Source: a virus. Taken from it: a stretch of 36,091 bases of DNA. The position numbers and the translations under genes were made by a program. Every line of letters starts with the position of its first letter. Within the stretch, counting starts at the first letter, position 1. Below are positions 6,864 through 15,185 of the stretch, in pieces. The notes under the pieces were generated by a model that worked only from the letters and a program-made list of their open reading frames with translations, was not told where the DNA came from and did no database searches. The stretch lies in IMG/VR virus record IMGVR_UViG_3300020442_000283, positions 1 to 36,091 of that record. One strand, given 5' to 3'.

Positions 6864-9761
6864 ATGGCTACTATACAAAAAGGATCAAAAATTAATTTCT
6901 ACAAATTCGTAGATCCTCAAGGAGGTACAAGTGGTGGTGTCAATACTAAATCGCGTGAATCAAAAAGGCAACAACAATTAACTACGACAATTAAGTTACA
7001 GACCACTGCCATTAATAATCTAGGTAGTACTGTAAATTCCTTAGGGAAAGTCGTCGGTGAGATTAAAAGATCTCAGTTATCTTTATTAGAAGCAGAAAGA
7101 CAGAGAGCCAAAAATACATTTAAACCAGTTTTTTATAAACCTCAAAAAATTAAAAAGTTTGGTGGTTTTGATGCACTGTTTAAAGGTAAAATACCTAGTT
7201 TCTGGAAATCTCTTCTAAATTTAATTGGTTCTTTCTTAAAGTTTTTCTTAGTCCTACCTGCTCTTAAGTGGCTTGCTAATCCAAAAAATCAAGATAAAGT
7301 TATAACGATCTTAGAAACTCTTCATAAGGTCTTTAAGTTTATATCTGGTTGGGCAAAGTTTTCTATCAATAATACTATTGATGGATTATATGATTTGTTA
7401 AAAGATGAGGCTACAATTCAAGAACGAATTGGTGGTCTTTTCAAAGCAATGACAGGATTGGGTGCAGCATTCTTAGGAATTAGCATTCTTAAGAATCCTC
7501 TAGCTACAGTTGCAGCGTTTAAAAGTGTTCTAGTATCTTTTGCTACTGGTCTTAAAACAGCTGCTTTAACATTAAAAGCACATCCATTAGTTCTTGCTGC
7601 ACTAGCAGTCGGTGCTCTTAGTTTTGCATCATATGAACTAATTGGAAAAGATCTACAAGAGGCAAGAGAAGAAACTGATAACACAAAGAGAGAAGCCTTA
7701 AACGCAGCAGAAAGCACAAAAGACTTATCTGCTGGTGATATTGAAGCTATAATTGAAGGATCGCGACTTAAAGACGTTGGTGGTCCTGGATCTACCAACA
7801 ACATAAACAATATGTTTACCGATCCGTTAGGATTAAGAAATGATCCATTAGGTCTCGGTAATTCATTTGGCAGTGATTTTGGATTTTCTATTGGAGGTTA
7901 TTTGAATGGGTATGCTAAAGGTGGTTGGATTTCTGGTCCTCAGTCAGGGTATCCTGTATCACTAGATGGCAACAAAGCTGATTTTATTGGACATGGTACT
8001 GAGTATGTTGCTAGAAGGAGTGATGGTGGAGCATTCGTAGTTCCATTTGACACACCTGCAACTAGAAAATTGCCTACTTTGACAAGTACTAGACTTGCTG
8101 AAGCAGCATCTCAAGGATTTTTCTCAGGTGGTGGACAACTAGCAATGTCACCTAATCAGAAGAAGGCACTTGACATACTTGCTAAGTATGAGTCTATGGG
8201 CACTGGTGGATACAATGCTGTTAACCAGTATGGTGATAAGAATGGTAGGGGTAATAAGTATTACTTCCCTGATGGTACATCAACATTTGCTGGTGATTTT
8301 AGAAACATGCCCATGCATGGTGGAAAAGCATTGACATCTTTAACTCTTAAAGAAGTTCTTGCTTTACAAAAAGATGATGGGTCTCTTTCAATGAGACAAT
8401 GGAGAGATCAAGGAAAACTTCACGCTGTAGGAAGATATCAATTTATTGGTAATACATTACCAGGATTGGTTGAACGAGCAGGTGTTCCTAAAGATGGGTT
8501 CTTTGATAAGAAGATGCAAGATATTCTTGCACTTCAATTAATGAAAGAACGTGGCATCAGTCCTTGGGTAGGACCAAGTGATAAAGCAACTACAGCAGAA
8601 AGAGCACTTATCAATCTAGCAAGAAAAGATAAGCTTCCTGGTTACTTTGTAACACCACAACCAGGATCTGGATCTGCATCTCAACGTAGTAGTTCTAGGG
8701 GGTTCAACCCCCTAGGATTCCTGTTTAATCTCATAACAGGAACAGGTGCTGCTCAGGCAGAACCAAATGATATGAGTAAAGATAAGAAAGGTGCAGCATT
8801 AGCATCTAATTTAGGATCTCTGAAAGTTATACCTGCAGCTCACTCTGATACTGCTACAGGGTGGGGTATTTCTGGTGCTACTGATAAACATGGTCGTCCT
8901 ATTGTATTATCACAACCTGCTGCAGGAGCATTTATGAAAATGATGATTGACTCTAAGGGTCAAGTAAATGCCTCTGATGTTGCAAGTTCTGGTAGAAGTA
9001 TTAAGAAGAATGCTTCTGTTGGTGGACATGAAAATTCAGTTCACTTGTATGGTGAAGGTCTTGACCTCTCTGGTGCTTCACACAAGTGGATGTTAAAAAA
9101 TGGTATTAAGTACGGATGGAAATATAAGTATTCTCACGGTCCTGGTAGTGGTCACTATGACTATGTTGGACCTGGTGCACGCACAACACCTATTCTTTCA
9201 CCTTTCGGTGGTAAGTCATTTGTTGCATCAAAACCAGGTACTGATCCTGGTGGTTCAAGACCTGGCATTGCTGCTTCTGGAAGTAATGACTTCTTAAAAA
9301 TTCTAGATGGTATTAACTTCAGTAAGGGTATGGAAGCTGCCTTTGGTAGATTTATGCCAATGGAAAGAAATCAAGGTTTGATGGATGCGTTTGGTAGTAT
9401 GTTGGGTGGTGATAAAAGTGGAACACTCAGTAAACCATTCTTTAGTACAAGAAGAAGTAGTAATAACTATGAAGAGCAAGCAAGAATTAGAAGAGTAACT
9501 GAACAGAGAAACGCAGCAAGAAGGGAAATTAATAACAAAACAAATGAGATTGTTCAAATGGCACTCGCTGCTGTAGAATCATCTAACGGTAGTAATCGTC
9601 AATTTATTTCAATCGCTGAAGCAGGTATTCGTCAGTTGTTAGGTGCTCAAGCAGGTGGAGGAACATTTGCAAACGTTCAAGGAACAACAGGAACTGTTCT
9701 TAGAACTGCGGTTGCAGTTCTTAATTCCTTTAACAATCCATTACGAGGTATATTCTCATGA
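6864..9761 (+). CDS. Tape-measure-like tail protein with lytic transglycosylase and M15-type peptidase domains
   Basis: 965 residues. The N-terminal ~230 residues match the preceding protein (YKFVDP; LKW, VFK, IDG and GL-x-K-x-MTG at similar spacing), showing duplication. Around residues 430-600 lies a lambda-R-like muramidase domain: catalytic-type Glu in AKYESMG (~443), then AVGRYQFIGNTL (~520) and a DILALQLMKERG segment like the end of lambda endolysin. Around 700-770 lies a VanY/M15-like zinc peptidase pattern: SSGRSIKKN, HLYGEGLDL (H ~727, D ~733) and GHYDYVG. The protein could thus cleave both glycan and peptide bonds of host peptidoglycan during injection. It begins 3 bp after the preceding gene and overlaps the next gene by 4 bp (ATGA). 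Confidence 0.68.
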   Translation: MATIQKGSKINFYKFVDPQGGTSGGVNTKSRESKRQQQLTTTIKLQTTAINNLGSTVNSLGKVVGEIKRSQLSLLEAERQRAKNTFKPVFYKPQKIKKFGGFDALFKGKIPSFWKSLLNLIGSFLKFFLVLPALKWLANPKNQDKVITILETLHKVFKFISGWAKFSINNTIDGLYDLLKDEATIQERIGGLFKAMTGLGAAFLGISILKNPLATVAAFKSVLVSFATGLKTAALTLKAHPLVLAALAVGALSFASYELIGKDLQEAREETDNTKREALNAAESTKDLSAGDIEAIIEGSRLKDVGGPGSTNNINNMFTDPLGLRNDPLGLGNSFGSDFGFSIGGYLNGYAKGGWISGPQSGYPVSLDGNKADFIGHGTEYVARRSDGGAFVVPFDTPATRKLPTLTSTRLAEAASQGFFSGGGQLAMSPNQKKALDILAKYESMGTGGYNAVNQYGDKNGRGNKYYFPDGTSTFAGDFRNMPMHGGKALTSLTLKEVLALQKDDGSLSMRQWRDQGKLHAVGRYQFIGNTLPGLVERAGVPKDGFFDKKMQDILALQLMKERGISPWVGPSDKATTAERALINLARKDKLPGYFVTPQPGSGSASQRSSSRGFNPLGFLFNLITGTGAAQAEPNDMSKDKKGAALASNLGSLKVIPAAHSDTATGWGISGATDKHGRPIVLSQPAAGAFMKMMIDSKGQVNASDVASSGRSIKKNASVGGHENSVHLYGEGLDLSGASHKWMLKNGIKYGWKYKYSHGPGSGHYDYVGPGARTTPILSPFGGKSFVASKPGTDPGGSRPGIAASGSNDFLKILDGINFSKGMEAAFGRFMPMERNQGLMDAFGSMLGGDKSGTLSKPFFSTRRSSNNYEEQARIRRVTEQRNAARREINNKTNEIVQMALAAVESSNGSNRQFISIAEAGIRQLLGAQAGGGTFANVQGTTGTVLRTAVAVLNSFNNPLRGIFS

Positions 9762-11188
9762 GTCTTATTGGTCCTTTACCTACAAACATTGGGAATAATA
9801 ACAAAGTTGGAAGTATTGAACGTGCTGTCTCTGGTGAGATAGACGTAAAACTCTTCATGTTTAAAAATGGTAGAAAATTACAAACATCAGAGGGTAATGA
9901 TGATCTATCATCTTTCTTGAGAGGTTTTGAAGTATATGAAAGTCTGACTCAGGCTTGTATGGAAATGAGACTAATTCTGGAGGACTCTGCTGGCATCCTT
10001 CAAACTATGACTGGTAGTGAAGAATTTGCTTTGAGTGTCAAGAGTTCTATTATTGATAGAACATATAGATTTAGATGTTATCAAATTGATTCTAGAGTTA
10101 GAACTAATCAATTTACAGAAATATATTTGCTTAACTTAGTATCAGATGAGTATGTAAGAAATGAAGTAATGAATGTTTTTGGTAATTCAGAAACTATCTT
10201 TCAGAATAAAACTGAAGCAACTGAAATTATTAAAACTTTAATGGGTAAAAAATATATTAATACTGGCAAAAAAATATACATGGAGGAGACTTTAAATAAA
10301 CAAACATTTATCTCTCCTAACTGGAGACCTTTTGATCTAATTTATTGGTTGTCTCAAAGATCAATTCGTAAATCTGGAACAGGTCAAAAATTACAGAATG
10401 GATTTGCATTTTTTGAAAATGCATTGGGATTTCATTTTAAGTCTATTGATACACTGATTGATAGAATTAACGATCAATCTAAAAATGAAACTGATCCAAA
10501 ATCAGAGTTAGGTGACTACAAACTATATGAATATACTTACGCTCCTAAGAAAGTCGGAACGTTAAGTTCAAACGATCAATTCTTGATTGATGGTATTTCA
10601 TTTCCAAAAGAAAGAGATTACTTAGTTGGTTTAAGAAACGGTACTTGGTCTGGATATAGTGTTGGATTCGATCCAACTTTTATCACTAGATCAAGGTTTG
10701 GAATAAGTTCTGATTTATCTGCCGATGCTTACAGATATGCTGTAAAAGATAGTTGGAAGAGAATGTCTCACTTGAATGGATCTGGTGCTAAGAACCCTCA
10801 AATTACATTAGATACTGCTATTCAAAATGTTCAACAACAACCAAAAAGAGTTAGGTATGAAATGATTCCTAATCAAATTTTTGATCCTAAATTTAAAGAT
10901 AATCCTCAAAGAAATTACGAACAAATTGTTGAATTACAAGCGTATCAATGGATGCGTATTGAAACATTAAAGAACATTCAATTAACTATTACTGTGCCTG
11001 GTAATTTAGATTTGTATACAGGTGGTGGTATTGTTGTTAAGATTCCCTCAAATTTACCTGATACTGGTGCTGTAAAAGTTGACAAAAAGTATAGCGGACG
11101 CTACATTATAGTAGCACTAGCACACAAATCGACTGGTAGCACTCTAACTACAGAGCTTCAGTTGATGAAAGACAGTCTAACTGCATAA
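9758..11188 (+). CDS. Baseplate central hub protein (gp27-like)
   Basis: 476 residues; T4 gp27 is 391. gp27 trimers form the hub ring that carries the gp5 spike. Supporting features are an N-terminal beta domain (VKLFMFKNGRKLQTSEG, LRGFEVYESLTQACMEMRLILED), a motif typical of hub/gpD proteins (NWRPFDLIYWLSQRSI near residue 190), and a C-terminal part with NIQLTITVPGNLDLYTGGGIVVKIP, the usual strand before the last hub domain. ATG 9758 overlaps the stop of the upstream lytic tail protein (ATGA). The gene ends just before a late promoter. No other gp27 candidate is present and gp5 lies downstream, which supports the call. Confidence 0.68.
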   Translation: MSLIGPLPTNIGNNNKVGSIERAVSGEIDVKLFMFKNGRKLQTSEGNDDLSSFLRGFEVYESLTQACMEMRLILEDSAGILQTMTGSEEFALSVKSSIIDRTYRFRCYQIDSRVRTNQFTEIYLLNLVSDEYVRNEVMNVFGNSETIFQNKTEATEIIKTLMGKKYINTGKKIYMEETLNKQTFISPNWRPFDLIYWLSQRSIRKSGTGQKLQNGFAFFENALGFHFKSIDTLIDRINDQSKNETDPKSELGDYKLYEYTYAPKKVGTLSSNDQFLIDGISFPKERDYLVGLRNGTWSGYSVGFDPTFITRSRFGISSDLSADAYRYAVKDSWKRMSHLNGSGAKNPQITLDTAIQNVQQQPKRVRYEMIPNQIFDPKFKDNPQRNYEQIVELQAYQWMRIETLKNIQLTITVPGNLDLYTGGGIVVKIPSNLPDTGAVKVDKKYSGRYIIVALAHKSTGSTLTTELQLMKDSLTA

Positions 11189-11191
11189 ATA
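11184..11191 (+). promoter_or_regulatory. Late promoter for cp12-cpeT
   Basis: CATAAATA overlapping the stop of the hub gene and 25 bp before ATG 11216. It places the metabolic genes under late control. Confidence 0.6.
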
Positions 11192-11215
11192 GTACTGTAT
11201 CCTATGGTTACACAC

Positions 11216-11443
11216 ATGAAAACACTAGAAGAACACATCCAAAAGGACAGAGAAATCCTAGACAATCCGATGACTTCACCTGCAGCACGCAGACATTACA
11301 GCGAAGAGTTGCATGAGTTAGAAGTATATGCACACAATCACCGTAAAGAGATTGAAGCAGGCGATCACCATGATCCTAACTTTTTAGAATTATTTTGTGA
11401 GGTAAATCCAAGTGAGCCAGAGTGTCGCATGTACGACGATTGA
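11216..11443 (+). CDS. cp12: CP12-like Calvin-cycle inhibitor (auxiliary metabolic gene)
   Basis: 75 residues from ATG 11216 (an in-frame ATG at 11204 would lie only a few bases from the predicted transcript start). The C-terminus, DPNFLELFCEVNPSEPECR then MYDD, matches the CP12 signature FC-x-x-NP-x-x-x-EC-R-x-Y, with the redox cysteines C61 and C70. EELHELEVYAHNH resembles the AWD/VEEL helix region. CP12 ties GAPDH and PRK into an inactive complex; cyanophage copies are known and are thought to shut carbon fixation and divert NADPH to nucleotide synthesis. The N-terminal cysteine pair of many host CP12s is absent. It shares a late transcript with cpeT, whose frame overlaps its end. Confidence 0.88.
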   Translation: MKTLEEHIQKDREILDNPMTSPAARRHYSEELHELEVYAHNHRKEIEAGDHHDPNFLELFCEVNPSEPECRMYDD

Positions 11444-11882
11444 GAACTACTTACTAGGTCATTGGTCAAATAGATATCAAGCACAATCAAATCCGCACAG
11501 TTATTCCCAAGTAGAGGTTATCTGGTCTGCGGTTACAGGGGGACTTCATTCCAAAAATTTCTACAGAAGAGAAGGACCCAATAAACCTTATCGAGAAAGA
11601 TTTCATAAAGTTGAAATATTAAGTGAGACAGAAGTAATAATTCAGAACTACAATCTAGACTGGACAAGAGATGGTAAATGTGATATGATATTTACCTTCT
11701 CCAATGGTTCATGGTTTGGTAAATTACAAGGCAATGAATGCATTGGTTTGAAAGGTGATCGTGTTGTTTCTGAATTAGAACTTCATGGAACTAAAATGTT
11801 GAACCGAGATCGAGGATACGATAAGGATAACAACATGGTTTGGGGAACGGAGTATTTTTACAAATATACTCGAATCTCCTAA
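11412..11882 (+). CDS. cpeT: CpeT/CpcT-type phycobilin lyase (auxiliary metabolic gene)
   Basis: Up to 156 residues from GTG 11412; the conserved part begins at TIENYLLGHWSNRYQAQSNP, so the true start could be a non-ATG codon slightly downstream. The family motifs are plain: HWSNRYQAQSNPHSYSQVEV, then GPNKPYRERFHKVEI and IIQNYNLDW, with DGKCDMIFTF and GNECIG later, as in CpeT proteins that attach or handle phycoerythrobilin on phycobiliproteins. Cyanophage cpeT genes are known. It overlaps cp12 by 32 bp and is followed by the gp5 late promoter. Its presence points to a Synechococcus host with phycobilisomes, or to a Prochlorococcus host with residual phycoerythrin. Confidence 0.87.
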   Translation: MSQSVACTTIENYLLGHWSNRYQAQSNPHSYSQVEVIWSAVTGGLHSKNFYRREGPNKPYRERFHKVEILSETEVIIQNYNLDWTRDGKCDMIFTFSNGSWFGKLQGNECIGLKGDRVVSELELHGTKMLNRDRGYDKDNNMVWGTEYFYKYTRIS

Positions 11883-11885
11883 ATA
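11878..11885 (+). promoter_or_regulatory. Late promoter for gp5
   Basis: CCTAAATA overlapping the cpeT stop, 21 bp before the gp5 ATG. Confidence 0.6.
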
Positions 11886-11906
11886 CTAAAAAATACCGTG
11901 TGAATA

Positions 11907-14459
11907 ATGGTAGCTACGATTGATGGCATTGTAAATGAACCCACAATTAATTTCGTCGGTAAAGACGGATTTTTTTGGTGGGTTGGTGAAGTTGAAGACA
12001 ATGAAGATCCTATGGAACTTGGTCGTGTAAAGACCAGAATCTTAGGATACTATACTAATGTACAGGGAGGAACGACAGCAGATCTTCCTACAGATAAACT
12101 GCCTTGGGCAACTGTATTACAACATACCAGTCAACCAGGTAATGATGGACAAGGAGAAAGTTCTGGACAACTTCAACCTGGTGCTATTGTTATGGGTTTC
12201 TTCATGGATGGAGAAAACGCACAGATGCCTATTGTTATTGGTGTGTTGCGTGTAACTAAGTCATCTGACACTAAGAATAAACAGGTATTTGCTTTTACAG
12301 GTGAGAAGTTTGAGGAAGGTCTTGGAGTAAATCATGCTGCTAAACATCCCACAAATGTAAATGACTCATTAGCAACTGATCAAGGTGAAGGTTACTTACG
12401 TCAAGGTGATACTAACGCAGTTGCATTGCCAGGTATGAAAACTACAGAACCTGGTGGAAATGGTTCTCCTGACAACATTGGTAACGCTACTGGACTTAAT
12501 GGTGGTACTGTTAACCCTGTTAAACCTAAAGACACAGATAAACCAATTCCTACTGCTAACGGTGTTAAAGGACCGTGGGGAACATTAGAGTATAAACTTT
12601 CATATTTAGTTGAAGATATTGCAGAAACTGCAGGCACCTTAATTAAGACTGAAAAGGATGGAGAGTTTATCAGTATCATTACAGGTAAACTCGTTACTGC
12701 TAAAGTACTCACAGCAAAATTACAAAACTTCTTAAGTGCTGTATTTACTCAGGTTGTTGCTGCAGTCAGACAATCATTAGCAGGTTTAGCAGAACAATTA
12801 GAACTTGTAAATCTACTTGGTGGTGCTACAGGTGTTCCATTTGTTGTGTTTACTGCTATTCAAAAAGCAGTCACACAAATCCTAGCACAACTTTGTGTTA
12901 TTGATAATCAACTTCTTGGATATATCGCTGATCCCATTGGATCTATTCTTGGTATTGTTGAGAGTTTCTTAGAGGGAATGATTGACAAAGCAGCAATGGT
13001 CTTATCTGGTGTTCAAAAGATTATTGACGATATTGTTTGTAATGTTCAAAAAATTCTTGACACAGCATTAAAGATTGTTGATACTGTAAAGACTATTGTA
13101 GATGGTATCGGTAAAGCAAAAGAGATTATTGATGCATGGGAGAAAGGAACAAAAATCTTTGAAGATGCCACAGACATGTTTACAAAAGGTCTTACATCAA
13201 TCACTGGTTTGATGGCATTATTCCTTAAATTTACTGGTGGTAATTGTAATCGTCCTATGGATGGTGGTAAAGATACTGTTGGTTGGTATCCTTTATTCGG
13301 TGTTACACACTGTACTCCTGAGGAGTTAGAAACTATCAATAAGATTAGAGGAAAAACTAGAGGTAGTTGTGGTGACAATGGTAGTGGTGGTGGTTTGATT
13401 GATAATATTTTCAATACTGCTGATCCATATCTTTCTGCTGCTACGACTTATATTAATGGTGCATATGAATTATTTGTAGGAACACCAGGTAGAGAAGGAA
13501 CTCAAAAGAAAAATGAGAACGGAACTACTCATACCTCAGTTAAGATTAATAATAAAGAACACGCAAAGTGGAAATGGTTGCAAGAGAAAAGAAAACAAAA
13601 TGCAGACTTGAGTGATGACCAGTTAGAAGCACAGTATCAAGAATATATTAAAAGAAATACAACTAACAATAATGATGACGCAGTTTTAGTAGCAGATCAC
13701 TCTTCTTATGCAGGTAATTATACCTGTGAGGTACATGGGGATGATTGTAAAACTATTGATGGTGATTATGTTCGTAATATTGATGGTGACTACTTCTTAA
13801 AAATTACTGGTGACTGTCATATCGAAGTTGGTGGTGGTTTCTTCCTTGATGCAGAAGGTGCACCCAAGGTTGTTGATAAGAAAGGTGAAAAAGTTAATAC
13901 AAGAATCCAAAAACATGGTATCAAGTTTGGATCTGATGTTGATATGAGTGTTGTTGGTGCTAAGTTTGAACTACAAGGTGCTGAGTGTAACATAGGATCT
14001 ACATCTACAAAGATTACTGGTAGTATTTTTGAGAACTCTTCATCTCAACAAACATGTAGTGCTGCGGAAATGATTCTATCAGCAGATAATTCTATCACTC
14101 TTGCAACAACTACATTATTTGAAACTATTAACTTCCCACCATCACCTATTCCTAAGTTAAAAGCAGGTATTATTAGGAAGATTGGCGGTTCTTGTGAAAC
14201 TGTTATGACACCTGCAGGTTCTGCTGCTGATGCAATTCCAAGATATATTGTCGCAAACCCCTTAGGTCCTGTCTCAGTTACCTCTGGTGCAACTGGGTAC
14301 AATAATAATGTTGTCACAGGTTTGTATAATGTTAACGTTGCTGCAGGTGCTATTGCAATGAACTCTGCTACTGCAGCTTCTGTTACAGCAGGTGCTGCCA
14401 TGACTCTGACTGCAGGTGCAGTTATGAAACTGACAGCAGCAAGCATTTTCTTAAACTAA
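11907..14459 (+). CDS. gp5: Baseplate central spike gp5 without lysozyme domain
   Basis: 850 residues. The N-terminal OB-fold region of gp5 is recognisable (residues ~20-120: DGFFWWVGEVEDNEDPMELGR, VKTRILGYYT, LQPGAIVMGFFMDG, PIVIGVLRV). The C-terminal ~250 residues look like a beta-helix needle, with repeated short strands such as CKTIDGDYVRNIDGDYFLK and ITGDCHIEVGG, then Ala/Thr/Val-rich repeats at the end. T4 gp5 has a lysozyme domain between these parts; here there is instead a ~350-residue hydrophobic, helix-rich region (residues ~220-440) followed by a Cys-containing segment (GNCNRP, THCTPEEL, RGSCGD). The lytic activity appears to have moved to the protein at 6864-9761. It has its own late promoter. 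Confidence 0.82.
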   Translation: MVATIDGIVNEPTINFVGKDGFFWWVGEVEDNEDPMELGRVKTRILGYYTNVQGGTTADLPTDKLPWATVLQHTSQPGNDGQGESSGQLQPGAIVMGFFMDGENAQMPIVIGVLRVTKSSDTKNKQVFAFTGEKFEEGLGVNHAAKHPTNVNDSLATDQGEGYLRQGDTNAVALPGMKTTEPGGNGSPDNIGNATGLNGGTVNPVKPKDTDKPIPTANGVKGPWGTLEYKLSYLVEDIAETAGTLIKTEKDGEFISIITGKLVTAKVLTAKLQNFLSAVFTQVVAAVRQSLAGLAEQLELVNLLGGATGVPFVVFTAIQKAVTQILAQLCVIDNQLLGYIADPIGSILGIVESFLEGMIDKAAMVLSGVQKIIDDIVCNVQKILDTALKIVDTVKTIVDGIGKAKEIIDAWEKGTKIFEDATDMFTKGLTSITGLMALFLKFTGGNCNRPMDGGKDTVGWYPLFGVTHCTPEELETINKIRGKTRGSCGDNGSGGGLIDNIFNTADPYLSAATTYINGAYELFVGTPGREGTQKKNENGTTHTSVKINNKEHAKWKWLQEKRKQNADLSDDQLEAQYQEYIKRNTTNNNDDAVLVADHSSYAGNYTCEVHGDDCKTIDGDYVRNIDGDYFLKITGDCHIEVGGGFFLDAEGAPKVVDKKGEKVNTRIQKHGIKFGSDVDMSVVGAKFELQGAECNIGSTSTKITGSIFENSSSQQTCSAAEMILSADNSITLATTTLFETINFPPSPIPKLKAGIIRKIGGSCETVMTPAGSAADAIPRYIVANPLGPVSVTSGATGYNNNVVTGLYNVNVAAGAIAMNSATAASVTAGAAMTLTAGAVMKLTAASIFLN

Positions 14460-14462
14460 ATA
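14456..14462 (+). promoter_or_regulatory. Late promoter motif next to a sigma-70 promoter
   Basis: CTAAATA overlapping the gp5 stop and directly followed by the consensus TTGACA box. With it, the small-gene/tRNA cluster could be expressed both early and late. Confidence 0.45.
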
Positions 14463-14463
14463 C

Positions 14464-14492
14464 TTGACACCTACCCTCTAATACCTTATAAT
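14464..14492 (+). promoter_or_regulatory. Perfect sigma-70 consensus promoter
   Basis: TTGACA at 14464-14469 and TATAAT at 14487-14492 with exactly 17 bp between. Drives 14515-15025 and probably the two tRNAs. A start near 14499 gives a short leader with GAGG before ATG 14515. Confidence 0.85.
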
Positions 14493-14514
14493 AATGGGGT
14501 AAACGAGGGACACG

Positions 14515-14721
14515 ATGAACGATCACGAATCACTTCATATCGAACACATCTTTGTCAATTTCTCTCGTAGGTCTATCAAAGTTTTAGATAGCGAGGGTTA
14601 CGAAGACACGATTGAGTGGCAATGGAATAAGAAAGGTTCTCAAGGTTTTATTGAGACTGTATCTAACATCCAGAATGAAGTAGACTCTGATCTAGTTACC
14701 TATTGTTTTGCAGAGCAATGA
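14515..14721 (+). CDS. Small protein of unknown function
   Basis: 68 residues, not recognised. The N-terminus contains SLHIEHIFVNFSRRSIKVLDSEG, a likely beta hairpin, followed by TIEWQWNKKGSQGF and a helix (FIETVSNIQNEVD). ATG follows GAGG at good spacing and lies directly downstream of the perfect sigma-70 promoter, so this is a firm expression unit. The stop overlaps the next ATG (ATGA). Confidence 0.6.
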   Translation: MNDHESLHIEHIFVNFSRRSIKVLDSEGYEDTIEWQWNKKGSQGFIETVSNIQNEVDSDLVTYCFAEQ

Positions 14722-14942
14722 ATCCACCTATTAACTGCACTTTACAAGAAGCTGAGGATCATCTAGAATTCTTAGTGAATATGTGCGAACGTAATCGAGT
14801 CATCTGGCGAATTGAACGTGAAGATGGAAAGGCAGTATTAATGTCACCCATCTTACAATCATCTCTTCCTGTGTCAGATGATGTAGTAAATCAAGTCGAA
14901 GAGTTTCGTAAACAATTTATGGAACAGGAGGACGTTGCATGA
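14718..14942 (+). CDS. Small acidic protein of unknown function
   Basis: 74 residues from ATG 14718 (MNPPINCTLQEAEDHLEF), chosen because it forms an ATGA overlap with the preceding stop; a longer frame upstream would overlap that gene further. Mostly helical, with QEAEDHLEFLVNMCERNRVI, then a VIWRIEREDGKAVLM strand pair and a polar C-terminal helix (VVNQVEEFRKQFMEQED). No known family is recognised. Its end holds a strong Shine-Dalgarno sequence (AGGAGG) for the next microprotein. Confidence 0.6.
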   Translation: MNPPINCTLQEAEDHLEFLVNMCERNRVIWRIEREDGKAVLMSPILQSSLPVSDDVVNQVEEFRKQFMEQEDVA

Positions 14943-15025
14943 ACAATGTCGGATTAGAAGTGGTCTTTTGGACTGTCCTATCTGTTTATCTTTTAGCACG
15001 ACTCGGAGTATTCAAGAAAAAATGA
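14939..15025 (+). CDS. 28-residue membrane microprotein
   Basis: MNNVGLEVVFWTVLSVYLLA then RLGVFKKK: one hydrophobic helix with a short basic C-terminal tail, as expected for a single-span inner-membrane peptide with its Lys end in the cytoplasm. AGGAGG lies 7 nt upstream of the ATG and the start overlaps the preceding stop (ATGA), which supports real translation despite the size. It resembles in size the small photosystem or cytochrome b6f subunits, but no signature of a named one is visible. The tRNA-Leu gene begins 2 bp after its stop. Confidence 0.5.
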   Translation: MNNVGLEVVFWTVLSVYLLARLGVFKKK

Positions 15026-15026
15026 C

Positions 15027-15110
15027 GGGAGTGTGGTGGAATCGGTAGACACACCAGACTTAAAATCTGTTGACAGCAATGTCGTGGGGGTTCAAGTCCC
15101 CCCACTCCTA
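15027..15110 (+). tRNA. tRNA-Leu (anticodon UAA)
   Basis: 84 nt with acceptor stem GGGAGTG/CACTCCT (first pair G-U), D-loop with GGTAGAC, anticodon stem-loop CAGACTTAAAATCTG (anticodon TAA), a long class II variable arm, T arm GGGGG-TTCAAGT-CCCCC and discriminator A. The CCA end is not encoded. Reads UUA, a codon frequent in these AT-rich phage genes. Confidence 0.93.
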
Positions 15111-15112
15111 TC

Positions 15113-15185
15113 GCCAGATTAGCTCAGTGGATAGAGCAGTGCTTTTGTAAAGCAAAGGTCATCAGTTCAAATCTGATATTTGGCT
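15113..15185 (+). tRNA. tRNA-Thr (anticodon UGU)
   Basis: 73 nt: acceptor GCCAGAT/ATTTGGC (one G-U), D arm GCTC/GAGC, anticodon loop TTTGTAA (anticodon TGT), T arm ATCAG-TTCAAAT-CTGAT. The outermost anticodon-stem pair is G-A. No CCA encoded. The discriminator T (15185) is also the first base of the -35 box of the next promoter. Confidence 0.92.
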
